A DNA stretch of 64,000 nucleotides from Amoebidium appalachense (Eukaryota > Ichthyosporea), in assembly GCA_963693365.1 (NCBI GenBank), contig CAVNZM010000002.1, positions 13,206,001 to 13,270,000 of the forward strand, given 5' to 3'. How positions within the stretch are numbered: position 1 is the stretch's first letter; each line of letters starts with the position of its first letter. Below the pieces are notes generated by a model. It did no database searches, had not been told where the DNA came from, and was given only the letters and a program-made list of their open reading frames with translations. The position numbers were made by a program, and so were the translations under genes. Below, one piece after another: positions 34,854 to 48,341 of the stretch.

Positions 34854-37041
34854 AACAAAGATACTGGAAAACTGACGCGATTCTTGGCCCTTTATGTACC
34901 CCTCAATCTGTTGGGTATGTGAGCCACCGCAATGGTTGGGGATAGATGAGCCAATGGTATTTGAGCATGATTACTATCACCACATTCCTGCAAAGATATC
35001 AGCGAGTTCCAATTGGTTGCATTTTGTAGACCATCTGATTGGATCCCTGGAATTGAAACTAACTCAGAGGTAGCAAGAACTTAGAGGTTCCCTTGATAGT
35101 GTCAGTCAAGTGCCCTAGTATTAAAACGCTTGTGACAACGCTTAGGTAACTGCTGCGGCCATCGACAAAGTTATGGTAAAGTTAGTTATGGAAAAACATA
35201 TACAGTATAAGTTCTTTTTCTCTTTCACTCCCTTTTTGTAATTTGTAAATGTTTCTCATTCTAGCTCGTAAGCATAGATGACGTCCGAAGAAGGCCAGGT
35301 ACTAACACCGATCGCGACGCGCCTGCCGGTGTTCGGCCTAACAAGGCCTTTAGGCTGCACGTGCACACACGAACACAGAGATTTAGCTGAAAAATTTAAA
35401 AATGCACCCCCTGCACGTGCTCTCAACATGCACGGGGCAGCCAGAGTCCAGCCTCGGAGATGCCCGGTACCATAGGACCAGATGTTCCGTTTACACGGCA
35501 GACAACACACAGCCCAAGGCAGACCCACGCCGTTTGTCTGGTTGGGTCCGCATTGAACGACTGCATCTGTCATCTGTGCACCAGTACCTGCAGCTGGAAG
35601 AGGTGGGCACAAAGCTTAAGGATATTAGTGTTCTATACTTGGTTTTCAGTTACACTGCGCTTGATAATACATTCATGTAAAAACTTGAAGTTACACATGG
35701 ATACAGTACACGCGGACGTCGTGTTTGTAACAATGTGCACGCGGGTCTGCAGTTAGTAACCAGGCAGGGCACACGAGTTTTGCCTATGTCACTATCGGAG
35801 GCTTAGCAAGTTAGCGTCCATATCATATTGGACGTAATATCATATGCATGTCGGATTTAGACGCCAAGAATAGTTGACCACGAGCTACTAGTTTTAGTGT
35901 ACATGTACATGTGTATTACCGATAGCTGTATATATATATGGCACATGCATGGTGAAGTATTCTTCAGAGCTGCAGCTCTTGCTATGATCGAACTATAGCT
36001 AGGATTCTACTAATGTTGGTGAGCCTGTGTATACCATGTGGTATAAGTTGTTCACATGCGGGGGTTTAAAGAAGTGGCAAGCAAGTAAAACGCCTTCCAT
36101 GGGCCCAGTGACTTTGTGCAACATGCATCACAGTGCAGTGGGCATGGCACGTAAGCATTTGACTCAGGTCAGCCACGTACCACTTTCGAAATGTCGAAAG
36201 GATATACCGAAGATCTAGACCTGGCAGGTCTCTCTGTAAGCTTACTGCGCAACCGGAGGGACGGCTTGTTGACATGGGAAATTACATGGGTAAGTGATGA
36301 AGGCCTCACGTATATGCTATGGTGATGGACAGACAGACACAGTGAGTGACAGACGTAGGCGTGGGCAGGCAGGCGAGCAAGTGCGTATGCCAAATGGGCC
36401 CTATCTGCAAGTAAGCCAGACACTTTCAGTATCGGTGTCACTCGAAAACTGTGCAGCAAGTCACCGTTGATGGACCAACACGAACAGCACGACTACCTTT
36501 TATAATGCACTATGATTGCACGCATGTAGTTTTTTTTGTTTTTTTGTTTTTTTTTCTTTTTGTGGTGGTGATGGTGGGGGGGAAGGGGGGGATGGTTTGG
36601 TAATGGGCACAACTCAATTACTGCAAATTATAGTAAAATTGGTTGGTGTAGATGTATCATTGTGTACAGCATGACAACTCAACTTGTCCGACAAGAATTA
36701 TTTTCTCACCATATGCCCCCCCCCCCCCCCCCTCTCCCCCCCCCCCCCCCCTCCCCCCTCCTTCTCCCCCCTCCCCCCCCCCCCCCCCCCTCCCCCCCGC
36801 GTTGTTTACTTTCTCTTTACTGTTTACATAACAGGCGTCCACAGAAAACGGGTCCATTACTAGCCCGACTCGGAGCATGTTGCATTGCTTGTCCAAAGAC
36901 AGAAACATGGGCCTTATCTTACTTCATACGAAACCAGGGTTAAGGAGATAGGCAGTTTTCATGTCGCGGGGTACGCTGGGAGGGAGGGAGGGGGGAGGGG
37001 GGATGAGAGGGGGAGGAAGGGGGGGGGAATGAGAAGGGTGG

Positions 37042-37078
<37 letters not shown>

Positions 37079-37842
37079 AAGGAGACCGGAGTTTTCGGAG
37101 GAACGATATCCATTGGGATATTCTGTCAGTGAGGTACGTAATGAAACCCCCCTCGGCCCCCTCCACCCCTCCCCGACTCTAACCACAGCGCGCCCACGTG
37201 CACCCCTCCTCCCTCTTTTTCCTTCCCCCCCCCTCCCCCCCCCCCCCCCCCCCCCCCCCCCCGCCCCCTCCCCATGACACACCCGGGTGGGGGGGAGGGG
37301 GAGGGGGCGGGAGGATAAAATCCTGCATGGCAAAAAGAAAGGTGGAAAGTGAGGATGGGGAGGGGGGAATGGGAGGGGGAATGGGAGGGGGGGGAGGGGG
37401 GAGGAGGGGGGGGGGGGGGAGAAGGGAAGGAGGGGGGAGGGGGGTTGGCCTTGAGGCTCGATGGACTCTTATCTACACGGATCTGTGCAAAAGACAACCC
37501 GTGCCGTGTCATTGCATATGATCTTTTCCTAATGGGCCTGAGTGGTGGTACGTTAACAGTACGGAGGGTTATCTGGAAGTGCGTTTTCTAACGTCCGATA
37601 TCGATTCGTGGATATGGAGTATCGCCAAGTGCAGTGCTTGAGTCACCTTCATTACTGCCGAAATTACAAAAGTTATCTCCCAATATGCAGCGATTCACTC
37701 CCGCAGCCCCCGTCACTCCCTTCCAACCTCCCCTTGGTGGCAACCCCCCTCCCCCCCCCCTTCATTCACTCTTTTTTTCTTTTTTTTGGTGTGTGTCTCT
37801 CTCTCTCTCTCTCCCTCTTTCTCTCTCTCTCTCTCTGTGTAT

Positions 37843-37897
<55 letters not shown>

Positions 37898-38389
37898 GGA
37901 ATGGAAGAGGGGTGAGGGATCCGGTATGCGTATGGGGATTCCTTACGGTCACATTCCGGATCCGATTTGAACAAATCATCCCAAGAATTTTATTATTCGT
38001 TTTGCACTTTTGGGTAACACTCCTCGGCCTGAAGTGATGGTGTGGTTCTGCAGGTCGCCGCCTCTTGGGGGGAGTAAGGGGGGTGGGCAGGTGGGTCGGC
38101 GGGTGGGTGGGTGGGTTGGGCTGGGTTGGTTTTGGGGGAGGGGGAGGGAGGGGGGGGGGGGGAAGGGGGGGGGGGGGGAGGGAGGGCCCGAGGGTGAAGG
38201 GCCCGGGGGGGGGATGGGGGGGCATGGCCGGCACGATGAAGAATGGGATACGGTTGTTCCAATGATGTGTGATACAGTGTGCTGTGGCAATACAATCAGT
38301 TGTGATGCCGAAATGTTATGTGTTTGTTCATTAAGGTCATCAAGGCTTCTTGCCCTCCGGCGCCCTCCAACTCCCCTCCGCCCCCCCCC

Positions 38390-38440
<51 letters not shown>

Positions 38441-39357
38441 AAAAATGTTTTGTGAGTATATGAGCTCGAGCGTGTTACGAACGGGGGGAGGGTTAGAGGG
38501 GCAGGGGGGTACAACTGGGGGTGGGGGGGGAGGCGACAGCCGTGGAGACTGAGGGGTGTGTGTGTGTGTGGTGGGGGGGGGGGGGGGGGGGGGGGTGGAG
38601 GGAGGGCCTACAGAACTTCTTTGCGCCGGTCAATCCCCCTACACCCTTGAGGGGCTGACATGTGAACCTATTGAAGTCAATAGTGTTTAACCTTTCCTCA
38701 CCTTTTATGCACTTATGCTCTAGCCTGCACTTCACGTAACTAGCTGTGATGAATGCTATTAGTTTTCTTTGCACATTTAGCAAGATTTAGTCTCTCTCCC
38801 CCCCTCCCCCCCTCCCCCCTCTCCCCCCCGCCAGGCCGTGCAGTGTTCCCCCGGTAGCCGTGGGCGGGGTTGGGGGGGGGGGGGGGGGGGAGAGGGGGGG
38901 GGAGGGGGGGAGGGGGAGAGAAGGGCTGGGGCGTTTGGGTGGGGGGGAGGGGTGGGGAGGGGGTGGGGTGGGGTGGGGTGGGGTGGGCGGGGAGATAACA
39001 TGCTCACATCAAACACTTGCACAGCCAATCCTCTTCAGTCATATCACGGCCACCATCCAAAAAAAAAAGAAGTAACCATCCCTTGGTGCTCCTGTTCTTT
39101 CCATTCGTCACCAGCTTCTACCTTCGTGTTTTCTTTACGTCTACTACAGCGCATCACTACGCCCAATTATTCTACCTCTTTATCTGTTTCTATTCCCTCC
39201 CCCCCCCCCCTCCCCCCCTCCCCCCCCCCCTCCCCCCCCCCCCCCTCCCCCCCCCGCGCCAAAAAAAAAAAAAAAGGGGGAGCATAAAATCCAAAATTAG
39301 CAATGAAATAAAAAGCGCTAAAGAAGGAAAAACAAGAGGAGATAATCATCAAATAAA
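34854..39357. other. Largely intergenic region with one weak plus-strand open frame
   Basis: 34854-36520 is unique sequence. A plus frame at 35402-35680 reads GWVRIERLHLSSVHQYLQ before a possible donor (GAG, GTGGGC), but I recognise nothing. From 36520 on, alternating C-runs and G-runs dominate (36717-36795, 36975-37080, 37230-37440, 38380-38435, 38870-38990, 39199-39250), with (CT)n and (GT)n at 37797-37893. A short 37080-37138 segment with acceptor and donor could be an isolated exon. Nothing else is supportable. Confidence 0.45.
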
Positions 39358-39525
39358 CTATTTCCAGACGGACTGCAATAGCTGCAGCAACTGGCGGGGA
39401 GAACCCACGTTGAAGTGAGCCACGTCCCTGTGGTGGGTATTTGTGTGCTGCTCCATCAGACACGTCACACTGCCCGCACGCAGGCCGCACGTGATGTCGT
39501 CATTGTGGTCCCCAACCATCAGAAT
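39358..39525 (-). CDS. HAD-superfamily hydrolase, C-terminal exon
   Basis: A GTGTGCAG acceptor precedes 56 codons ending in TAG. It starts ILMVGDHNDDITCGLRAGSV, the motif IV block (GDxxDDxxxGxxAG) that binds Mg in HAD phosphatases, and continues TCLMEQ, DVAHFNVGS and QLLQLLQSVWK as expected for the last strand and helix of the domain. The catalytic DxDGT exon and cap domain were not found between here and 44800, so this may be a gene with far-upstream exons or a remnant. Phosphatase activity is inferred from family. Confidence 0.6.
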   Translation of the reverse strand: MLMVGDHNDDITCGLRAGSVTCLMEQHTNTHHRDVAHFNVGSPRQLLQLLQSVWK

Positions 39526-39578
39526 CTGCACACAGTACATCGGATCAGAGATGTGCACACAGCGGTTAAGTTAGAAAC

Positions 39579-39795
39579 GCGCACACAGTACTTGGTGCCA
39601 AAAACGTGCGCACAGTACTTGGTGTCAGAAACGCATACAAGAAACGTGCGCACAGTACTTCGTGTGAGGCACAAGTGCACACAGTACTTGGTGTGAGGCA
39701 CACGTGCACACAGTACTTCAAGTGACGCACACGTGCACACAGTACTTGGTGTCAGAATCGTGCACACAGTACTGGGGGTCACAAACGTGCAATGG
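39579..39795. repeat. Minisatellite, about 30-bp unit
   Basis: Seven to eight units around CGTGCACACAGTACTTGGTG with variable linkers (GTCAGAAA, GTGAGGCA), directly upstream (minus sense) of the HAD exon's acceptor. Confidence 0.85.
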
Positions 39796-40026
39796 GTGTT
39801 GGGTGGTGTGCACGAGGGGTGTCGACTTCCCATGCTACTAAAGATAGTGTCTGAGAAAGGCAGAGAGATAGGAAGTGTGTGAATACTGAATGTGTGTGGA
39901 TGGATGTGTCACCACGAGTGCATGTGTGCATATGTGGATAGGGTGGATACACGGCTGCGTGTATGTGTGTGTGTTTGGGGGGGGGTGGGGGTGGGGGGAG
40001 AGGGAGTAGAATGTGTTATACAGTAC

Positions 40027-40074
<48 letters not shown>

Positions 40075-41521
40075 TGCGTGTAAGGGGAGGGGTGGAGGGG
40101 GGGGGAGGGGGGGGGGGGGGAGTTGTGGCTGTCTATTCCCCCCTCCCCGCCCTCCCTCCCCCCCCCCCCCCCCCCCCCCCCCCCCAGCCCCCACGCCCAT
40201 GCACCCACGCACCCATCACCACACACACAGACAGATACTTCCAAAAAAAAGGGAGAGCAAAGCAGTAAGTAAGCAGATCATTGCACAGTCTGAGGGAAGT
40301 GGGGGGGGGGGGGGGGGAGGAGGGGAGGAAGGGGAGGGGGGAGGGGGGGGGGAGGGGGGAGGGGGTTGGTAATCCAGTTCATCATCATAATTTTGTATGT
40401 GTGTGTATATATGTTTTCATTTTCATCCATTGATCATTTTCTAAGTTTATTTTCGTTTCTTTTCTTTCTTTTTCCCCTTTTTTTCATTTTTTTAGTTTAT
40501 TTTATTTTATTTTATTTAAAAAAAAAATTTTGGGTGGGGGGGGGGGGGGGGGGGGGGGTGCTAAACACAATATATTCGCTAATTATTTGGGTGTGTGCAA
40601 AAACACAACAATCTTGCCAGATTGCCAGTGCGTGGAGGCATCAAGCGGCGCAGCAAAACACCGCAAATGTGTTAATTACACGAGTGGGCTCAAAAACACA
40701 GAAAATTCGCTAAATAGGCGGGTGCGTGCCAAAATACAGCAACTTGCCATATTGCTTATTGCTGGTGGTAGTATGCATCACATACCCAGTCTATTGGGAC
40801 TATTCAACAGTCTTACAGCACGGCTTCAGCAAGACAGAAACAGCCACATGGCCAATGAAAGTTTGGTCTAAACTTAGACTTTACCAAGTCCCGGCCTGCC
40901 CCCCCCCCCCCCCCCCTCCCCCCCCCCCCCCCCTCCCTTCCTCCCCTACCACCAATTCATCAGGCAGACCTAGTAAACTTTGGGGGTGAGAGGAAAACAG
41001 GAGGAAGTGCAAGAGGAGATTATAGACAGGTGCTTGCAAAGGGAGGTATGACGGGGAGCCCCCGGGGGTGCCCGGGGGGAAGGGGGAGGGGAGGGGCGGG
41101 AGGGGGTGGGGAGGGGGGGGGGGGGGGGGGGGAGGGCGGGCGCTTAAGAAGAGGAGGGATGGGGAGGAGAAAATATTTCTTCTTCCTTTTGACAGTGTTT
41201 AGATTTCATGTGCACGTTTGAGTTGCGGCCCCTTGGAGGGTGGTTTTGCACGTAGCAATGTGGATGATGCTGCATGCCAATGGGGATGGAGGTTTCAACT
41301 GGGGGTTTCTCCCCCCCCCCCCCCCCCCCTCCCGCCCCAAAAGCGCTTCCCACCACCCCCTTTTTGGGGGAAGGGGGGGGGGGGGGGGGGGGTAGCAGCA
41401 TCAAATGTCACCTTATTAGTAGTGCCAAAAATAGTCAGCCCCTAATTCAATCCCTAGTATAAGATGTAGCCAGCGTCCAGGGGGGAGGGAGGGGGGGAGG
41501 GTGTGGGTGGGGAGGGAAGGT

Positions 41522-41583
<62 letters not shown>

Positions 41584-41823
41584 TCGCGCACGCGCATGGC
41601 TGCCTGCACATGACTAGTACTTGTTTGGTCATGTGTGGCTGTGTGTGAATGTGTATGAAGTGGTGACACACCATGGCGGTGTTGGTGGATGGGGGAGGGG
41701 GGGAGAGAGAGGAGCTCGAGGGGGGGGTGGGGGGGGGGGGGGGATAGTATTACCCTAATAGTACTTAGGGTAGCCTCGGTCCGCAGCGCGGCCAGCAAAT
41801 GGTAGCAGAGTTGACCGACTCAG
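39796..41823. other. Repeat-rich intergenic or intronic stretch
   Basis: Contains (GT)n at 40029-40072, adjacent C-runs and G-runs (40095-40190, 40880-40935, 41100-41135, 41310-41392), a T-rich/A-rich stretch (40440-40530) and (GT)n at 41519-41580. No supportable exon. It may be intron if the exons at 39358 and 41824 flank related genes. Confidence 0.5.
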
Positions 41824-42101
41824 TCACATTGGTGTGGCTGGCAGGAGGAACTCATCGAGTTGCTCAGCAATCGCCCAGGTGTTGGACTGATCGGCGATTG
41901 CAACAGCCATGAGCCGGCGGACAAGAACCGGTACCTCAACCGTGGGTGAAATGTCACGGGCGTGGTCACGTGTCTCGGGGCCACAGTACAACACGACCGT
42001 GTACTCCAAATACGACGAGTTGAGATTCTCCACCTTCTCGTCATAGAAACAGAAAACCAGATTGACCTTGTCGATTCTGTTTCTAACTCGCGACACGTCA
42101 C
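41824..42101 (-). CDS. Unrecognised terminal exon (92 codons)
   Basis: A CTGCTGCAG acceptor is followed by an open frame in a repeat-free block that reads DVSRVRNRIDKVNLVFCFYD, TVVLYCGPETRDHARDI and ends AEQLDEFLLPATPM, TGA. The codon pattern and balanced composition argue for a real exon. Phase 1 at the acceptor requires a preceding exon, which I could not identify (a weak candidate lies at 42650-42850). I do not recognise the family. Confidence 0.5.
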
Positions 42102-42415
42102 CTGCAGCAGGGCCGGGTTGACATGATGATGATCAGTAAGTGTTTACATACTACAGTAAATCAGTACCCGTCACCTTGAGAGACGGCCTATCTCATCTAC
42201 AAAAAAATAGGGTGGGGGTGGCGGGGGGAGGGCGCCCATTTCGGGACAGGGGGGGAGGGGGGTTATTTTTTTCCCCCTCTTCTTTGATTTTTTTTATTTA
42301 TTTTTTTTGGCCGGAGGGGAGTGAGAGGGGGGGGGGGAGAGAGAGGAGGGGGAGGGGTTCAGTTAGGTCACCAGGAAGGCAAGAAGACTTGGGGTTTGTT
42401 TTACTTCTTTTTTTT

Positions 42416-42468
<53 letters not shown>

Positions 42469-42545
42469 TCTTCCTTTTTTTTTTTTTTTTTTCGATTTCT
42501 TTTTTTTTTCCTGATTGGCCGGAAAGGGGCGGATTTCGGGACGGG

Positions 42546-42581
<36 letters not shown>

Positions 42582-43220
42582 AAGGGGGGGGGGGGGGGGT
42601 GTTTGTCATACAGGTACTGGAAGGCGGGAAGACCTCGAGTAGGAGCAGGTCAACTTGGGCTGCGAGCAAGTGTTTGGTACCGGTGCACGTTGCTGGCAAA
42701 ATGGTATGCTTTCAGGTTGGGCAGGGTGTAGATGAGATCACCTGGCCTGTGCACTGCTCGGTACACTGGGATGTTGGGGCTCTCCAGTGCTGCATGCATC
42801 GAGCTGACAACACGTCCTGCCCCCAACCGAGTCACCCCAGTTAGCAACATCACCTATAAAAACACTGGGGCAGTGCAACCTGAGGGTGATTTCTGAGCAC
42901 CTTGCCCCATCTGGTGCGTGGCGTGGCTCTTGTGTTATTCCTACTTTTTTTTTCCCTTTCTTTCTTTCTTTTTTTTTTTGTGTGTGTGTGTGTGTTTGTG
43001 TGTTTGGGGGGGGGGGGGGGGGAGGGGGGGGGGAAGGGAGGGGAGCGGGGGGGGGGGGGGGGGGGGGGGGAGGGGGGGAGGGGAGGGAGGGGGAGAGCAT
43101 TGCCAACACGTACAGCATCAAAGAATACATTTTTCGGGTTACCCATTGCCATTAGACAGCCAGCACCGTTTATCTAAGCTGCCCCAGAGTAAGTGGCCAC
43201 AGGCAGCACCGGTTATATCA

Positions 43221-43256
<36 letters not shown>

Positions 43257-44812
43257 CCCCCTCCCCCCCTCACCACTGCCACCACGTGCACCTGGTCCAA
43301 AAACAAGGAAACCAATCAGACCTCTTTGACGGCGAGCCTCTGAATACAATAAACTCCATTTAAAGAAACCCTTTTTGAATAATTTTTCAACACAACAGAA
43401 ATTTAGAAACTCTACCCTCGATTGTACCGGCCAGTCGCTACTAGGTCTTACTGCTATGGGCTCGCGGGTGTCTGTGTGGTGGAGACAGTTAACACTCGAT
43501 CCAGCATGGCAAAAATGAGGAGAGACAAGAGAACCCTTTTTGAATAATTTTTCAACACAACAGAAATTAAGAAACTCTACCCTCGATTGTACCGGCCAGT
43601 CGCTACTAGGTCTTACTGCTATGGGCTCGCGGGTGTCTGTGTGGTGGAGACAGTTAACACTCGATCCAGCATGGCAAAAATGAGGAGAGACAAGAGAACC
43701 CACAAATAAGCCGCGAACACCATAGCCATAGATGTACTAAGTTATGCTAAGCATACTACTTATGTATAGCATTATAACAGTTTGACTCGGGCCCTAAGAC
43801 AGTGCCACGGACATTGTTCAAACGATGCACCTGTCTATTAGACTCCATGCCTCTTTGTGCCGCGGCGTAGAGCTTAAAAGGCGTATGTAGATTCTTTCCG
43901 TTCCTTTTACACAATCCTAAAATCATTCATAGCACCAAGCTCGACAAGCCCATATATAGCTAGGGGAAGTCCGGCTTGCCACACCACTCCTCCTGACCCC
44001 CCCCCCCCCCCCCCCCCCCCCCATCAAAAAAAAAACAAAACAAAAAAAACCACACTCACACATCAGTACACGCCCACCCGGTGCAGCACATTCAGTTTTC
44101 CACAGCTTGGCTCTCAGCATAATCGCAGAAACGTATACGGAACTAAATTTGAATGCAGCGACATACTCCAGGCACGGCACTTACATACACAAACACATAC
44201 AGCTCATAATATTATAATTTAAAAGAAGAAGGTCACTCACATAAAACACAAACAATTTGGAACGTGGCCGAACACAGACTCCTGGACCAACAGAACATGA
44301 ATTACTTTCCCACGGCTGTCTCGGGGCATTCTAGCCGGCTGGACCAAGGCGATAGTCTATCTTTGGGACACTCCTCCTATAGCTGCCAGATTAAGGGGAC
44401 GGCCAATGGCCAAGTCCCCAGTCTTTATTTACGTCTGGTTTTAGAGCTACGGTGGTCACCATTGCCACGTAGAATAAACTGCCTATAGGTTCCACAATGG
44501 CACAAAGGCATAATATTGAATGTAAAAGGCCCTCATTTTGAACCTTCGTGTGATGGGAAGCCTTCCACATGGGCAAATTACACGAGTGCAAGTACACAGG
44601 TGCATGCATGCGTATGCAGGTGCACGTATTATCCCATCCATTCATGATACCTGCAACAATGGACACATTACTACACGCGTACGTCCATGTGCGTGCACAC
44701 ATGCATGATTCATACATGCCTGTGCATACGTGCATACAAGCATGCATTCCACATGCACCTGCACACGTGCATGCATCACACGTGCACACACTCATGTAGG
44801 TGCACGAACAGG
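42102..44812. other. Region upstream of orphan exon, downstream of the CBS-like gene
   Basis: Contains (CT)n at 42420-42466, G-runs at 42540-42600 and 43005-43080, C-runs at 43220-43260 and 43998-44022, and the 165-bp tandem duplication. 42620-42860 is unique and open on the minus strand (SSMHAALESPNIPVYRAVH) but without clear splice borders. The AATAAA of the CBS-like transcript lies near 44425 on the minus strand. Confidence 0.45.
43367..43696. repeat. 165-bp direct tandem duplication
   Basis: Two adjacent copies (43367-43531, 43532-43696) are almost identical (about one difference, TTT/TTA near the start). The period is a multiple of three, so a minus-strand frame runs through both as a 55-residue repeat. 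No recognisable protein. Confidence 0.9.
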
Positions 44813-45034
44813 CTACATGTGGCCCCGGTGGGCCCTGAATGTCAGCAGGTCGACCTTTGTGACCACCCCCAGGCACCAGTTGTTGTCGTCCGTGATGAAT
44901 GCTATGCTGTTATGCTGGTGCTGCGGTGAAGGTGGAGTGATTAGAGAGTGCGTGTGTGATGTTGAATTCAACTTGTGGGTATGGATACAGGTGCACGCCG
45001 ACGTACACATGCCGATTGTTGACAAGAAACTGAT

Positions 45035-45072
<38 letters not shown>

Positions 45073-45074
45073 GG

Positions 45075-45125
<51 letters not shown>

Positions 45126-45144
45126 AGGAGGGGAAGTGTGTGTG

Positions 45145-45231
<87 letters not shown>

Positions 45232-45311
45232 AGATATCAGATTAGAGGGGACAACGTCGCAAAGTGGCGGCGGCATGTATTTCCTTTTTTTTTTTTTTTT
45301 TTTTTGTGGGG

Positions 45312-45352
<41 letters not shown>

Positions 45353-45586
45353 GAAGGGGGGGGGGGGGGGGGGGGGGGGGGGAGGGGGGGAGGGGGGGGA
45401 GGGGGGAGGTCAGGCTGATCCAACAGCATGAATGTAAAATAGAGTCCTCTTACACTGTGCTTGTATGCATGCGTGCAGGTGCAGGCCTTGTGATATATGC
45501 TAAGGTGCCAGCCTGTAAGTGTGTGTGTTTGGGGGCTGGTAATGGTGGTGCTAGTGGTGCTCAGAGGTGGTGGTGGTGGTGGTGGT

Positions 45587-45640
<54 letters not shown>

Positions 45641-45800
45641 GGCATGGGGCGCAAGGGGGGGGGGGGGGGGGGGGGGGCTACCTGTGCCTCAAAGAATTTC
45701 TCCAATTCTGCCAGGGGGGTGTCCAGGGTGATGGGCACGTAGGGCTGTCCGGTGGTGCTGCGACTGAATTTCTGCATCACACTGCTTACTGGGTCACTGC

Positions 45801-45892
<92 letters not shown>

Positions 45893-46006
45893 TGTGTGGG
45901 TATGTGTGCTCGTGTAGGTGTGAACGTGTGTGTATGTTCTAATTTGTGCATGCACATGAACACCTGCAATGGCAAAAAGCTGGTAGAAAAGGGCCCCCGG
46001 GGGCGG

Positions 46007-46044
<38 letters not shown>

Positions 46045-46523
46045 TGGAGGGGGGTGTTAGATAATAAGATGTGTTGTTGCGACAACAACCACTTCCCTCT
46101 CGCGAATATGAATGAAACAACTCCGTCCCACTGATACTACGCTAAGACGAGTGTGTCTTGAATGCATATATGACATGCAACCACACAGTCACAGAAATGT
46201 GATGGCATATATACATGCACGTACATGCGACACACATGCGGAGACAAACTTGTACACACACACAGCGGAAGACAACACAGGGCCAGGCATGGGCAAAACA
46301 CGTGCAGGCACAGGCACATAGACACATGCACACGAAAGAACACAAGTATACACAGGCACAAACGTAGGCATGCTAAGATGTAAAATTACCCACAGGCTCA
46401 CACCCAAGCAGGCATGCAGCCACGCAGGCAAGCACACACACGCACACACGCACGCACACGCACACGCACACACACACACACACACGCGCACGCACACGCA
46501 CACGCACACGCACACGCACACGC

Positions 46524-46605
<82 letters not shown>

Positions 46606-47566
46606 TGGCTGTGCCCGCCACCATTGCCTGCTGCAGCTGGTCTCTTGCCAGTAGCCCAACCAATCGCTTACCTGCACATCCAGTAAGTGTCGTCCTCCCC
46701 CACTCCCCCCCCCCCCCCTCTCTCTCCCCACCCCCTTCCCCCCTCCTCCTTCCCCCCCCCCCCCCCCCCCCCCTATCACACGCACACACCAGCACACCAC
46801 CACCCCCGATGATACGCCCTCCCCCTCCCCCTCCCCCCTCCCCCCCTCACCACTACCAACGCACACACACCACCACCAGCACCATCACCATCACCACCCA
46901 CCCACCCACCCACGTACGTGCATTGATGACTGGGGTGGTGTCGAAGTCATTGACGTGCATCAACGACAGAGCCTCCTCACATGTGGCCGTGGGCAGCACA
47001 GACACGGGTGGTGGCAGGTCCAGATCCCCTGCACGTGCACACATGAGCACACAAACAAGGCACGAACATACGCAGACATACACGGACACAGACAGACACA
47101 GACACACATGCACAGGCACAGGCACGTGCGCGCGCGCGCGCACACACACACACACACACACGAGAGAGAGAGAGGGAGGGAGGGAGGGAGGGAGGGAGGG
47201 AGGGAGGGAGGGAGGGAGGGAGGGAGGGAGGGAGGGAGGGAGGGAGGGAGGGCCCCAGGCACGCCGCACTTGAGGACATTATCATCACAAAAGATATCAG
47301 ACACATCAGTTAAAAAGTAACTTTGCTACACACTCAAAAACAAGGAACACAACAAACTTCAATGTAGCAGTGCACGGCATGCATGCACACCGCTGCATAC
47401 CACGTGCCCACCTGTTTGGTCCTTCCATAACACAACAAAGTGCATGATGCTCTTTCACCAGTGCTACCATTTCCCTCCATTTACTAATTGCACGACCATC
47501 CCCCCCCCCCCCTCCCCCTTCCTCCCTTCCCCCCCCTCCGCCCCCCCCCTCCCCCCTTCCTCCCCT

Positions 47567-47598
<32 letters not shown>

Positions 47599-47748
47599 TT
47601 CCCCCCCCCCTTCGGCCATTCAAAGCAACAACAACAACAACAACAACAACAACAACCCTACCCCTCTTTAAAAAAACAAAAAAGGAAAAACGAAAGGAAG
47701 GAAAGAAGAAAGAAAAGAAAGAAGCGGATCAAGAAAGGAGAACAGAAA

Positions 47749-47789
<41 letters not shown>

Positions 47790-48310
47790 GAGGGAGGGGG
47801 GGGGGGGGATGGGGGAGAAAGATAAAAACAAAAAGACGAACAGGACATCCAACACCACGCTACACCTACCGACTGCGGCACCCCTCCACTTGTCCTGTGC
47901 CTGCCCCCCAGCACTAGCACTCTCCACCACATAGCCCTGGTCTTGCATCCACTCATCACTGGGGGAAGAGGGGGGGGGGGGGAGGGGGGGCAGTGTCAGC
48001 CATGGGCACACCATTATCTCCTGGTCGTGTAGCCAATGACCAAAAAGATAGGGGTGTATTACATCTGTATATGTACATATCCATCGGGCCCATGTCGTGT
48101 CACAAGATACGTCGGACGGAGCGGCCAATCACATTGGGAGGATCCTCATCCCAACTTTATCTCAGCCAAGAGGTTGGATACATGGAAACAAAACCGCCCG
48201 AGGCCTCTCCTTCACACTCCTAAGCCTGTGTATGCGCCCTCACTCCGCCCATCCCTTCGGTCCCTCCCCACTCCCCCCCCCCCCCCCCCCCTCCCCGCCA
48301 CCACCACCAC

Positions 48311-48341
<31 letters not shown>

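Noticed and set aside
41820-42101. 93-codon minus frame MTCRELETESTRSIW
   Set aside because: Shadow of the better-composed frame ending LDEFLLPATPM on the same segment.
42650-42853. Minus frame SSMHAALESPNIPVYRAVHR as exon of the HAD or orphan gene
   Set aside because: No donor gives the phase 1 needed to join 42101, and no HAD motif is visible.
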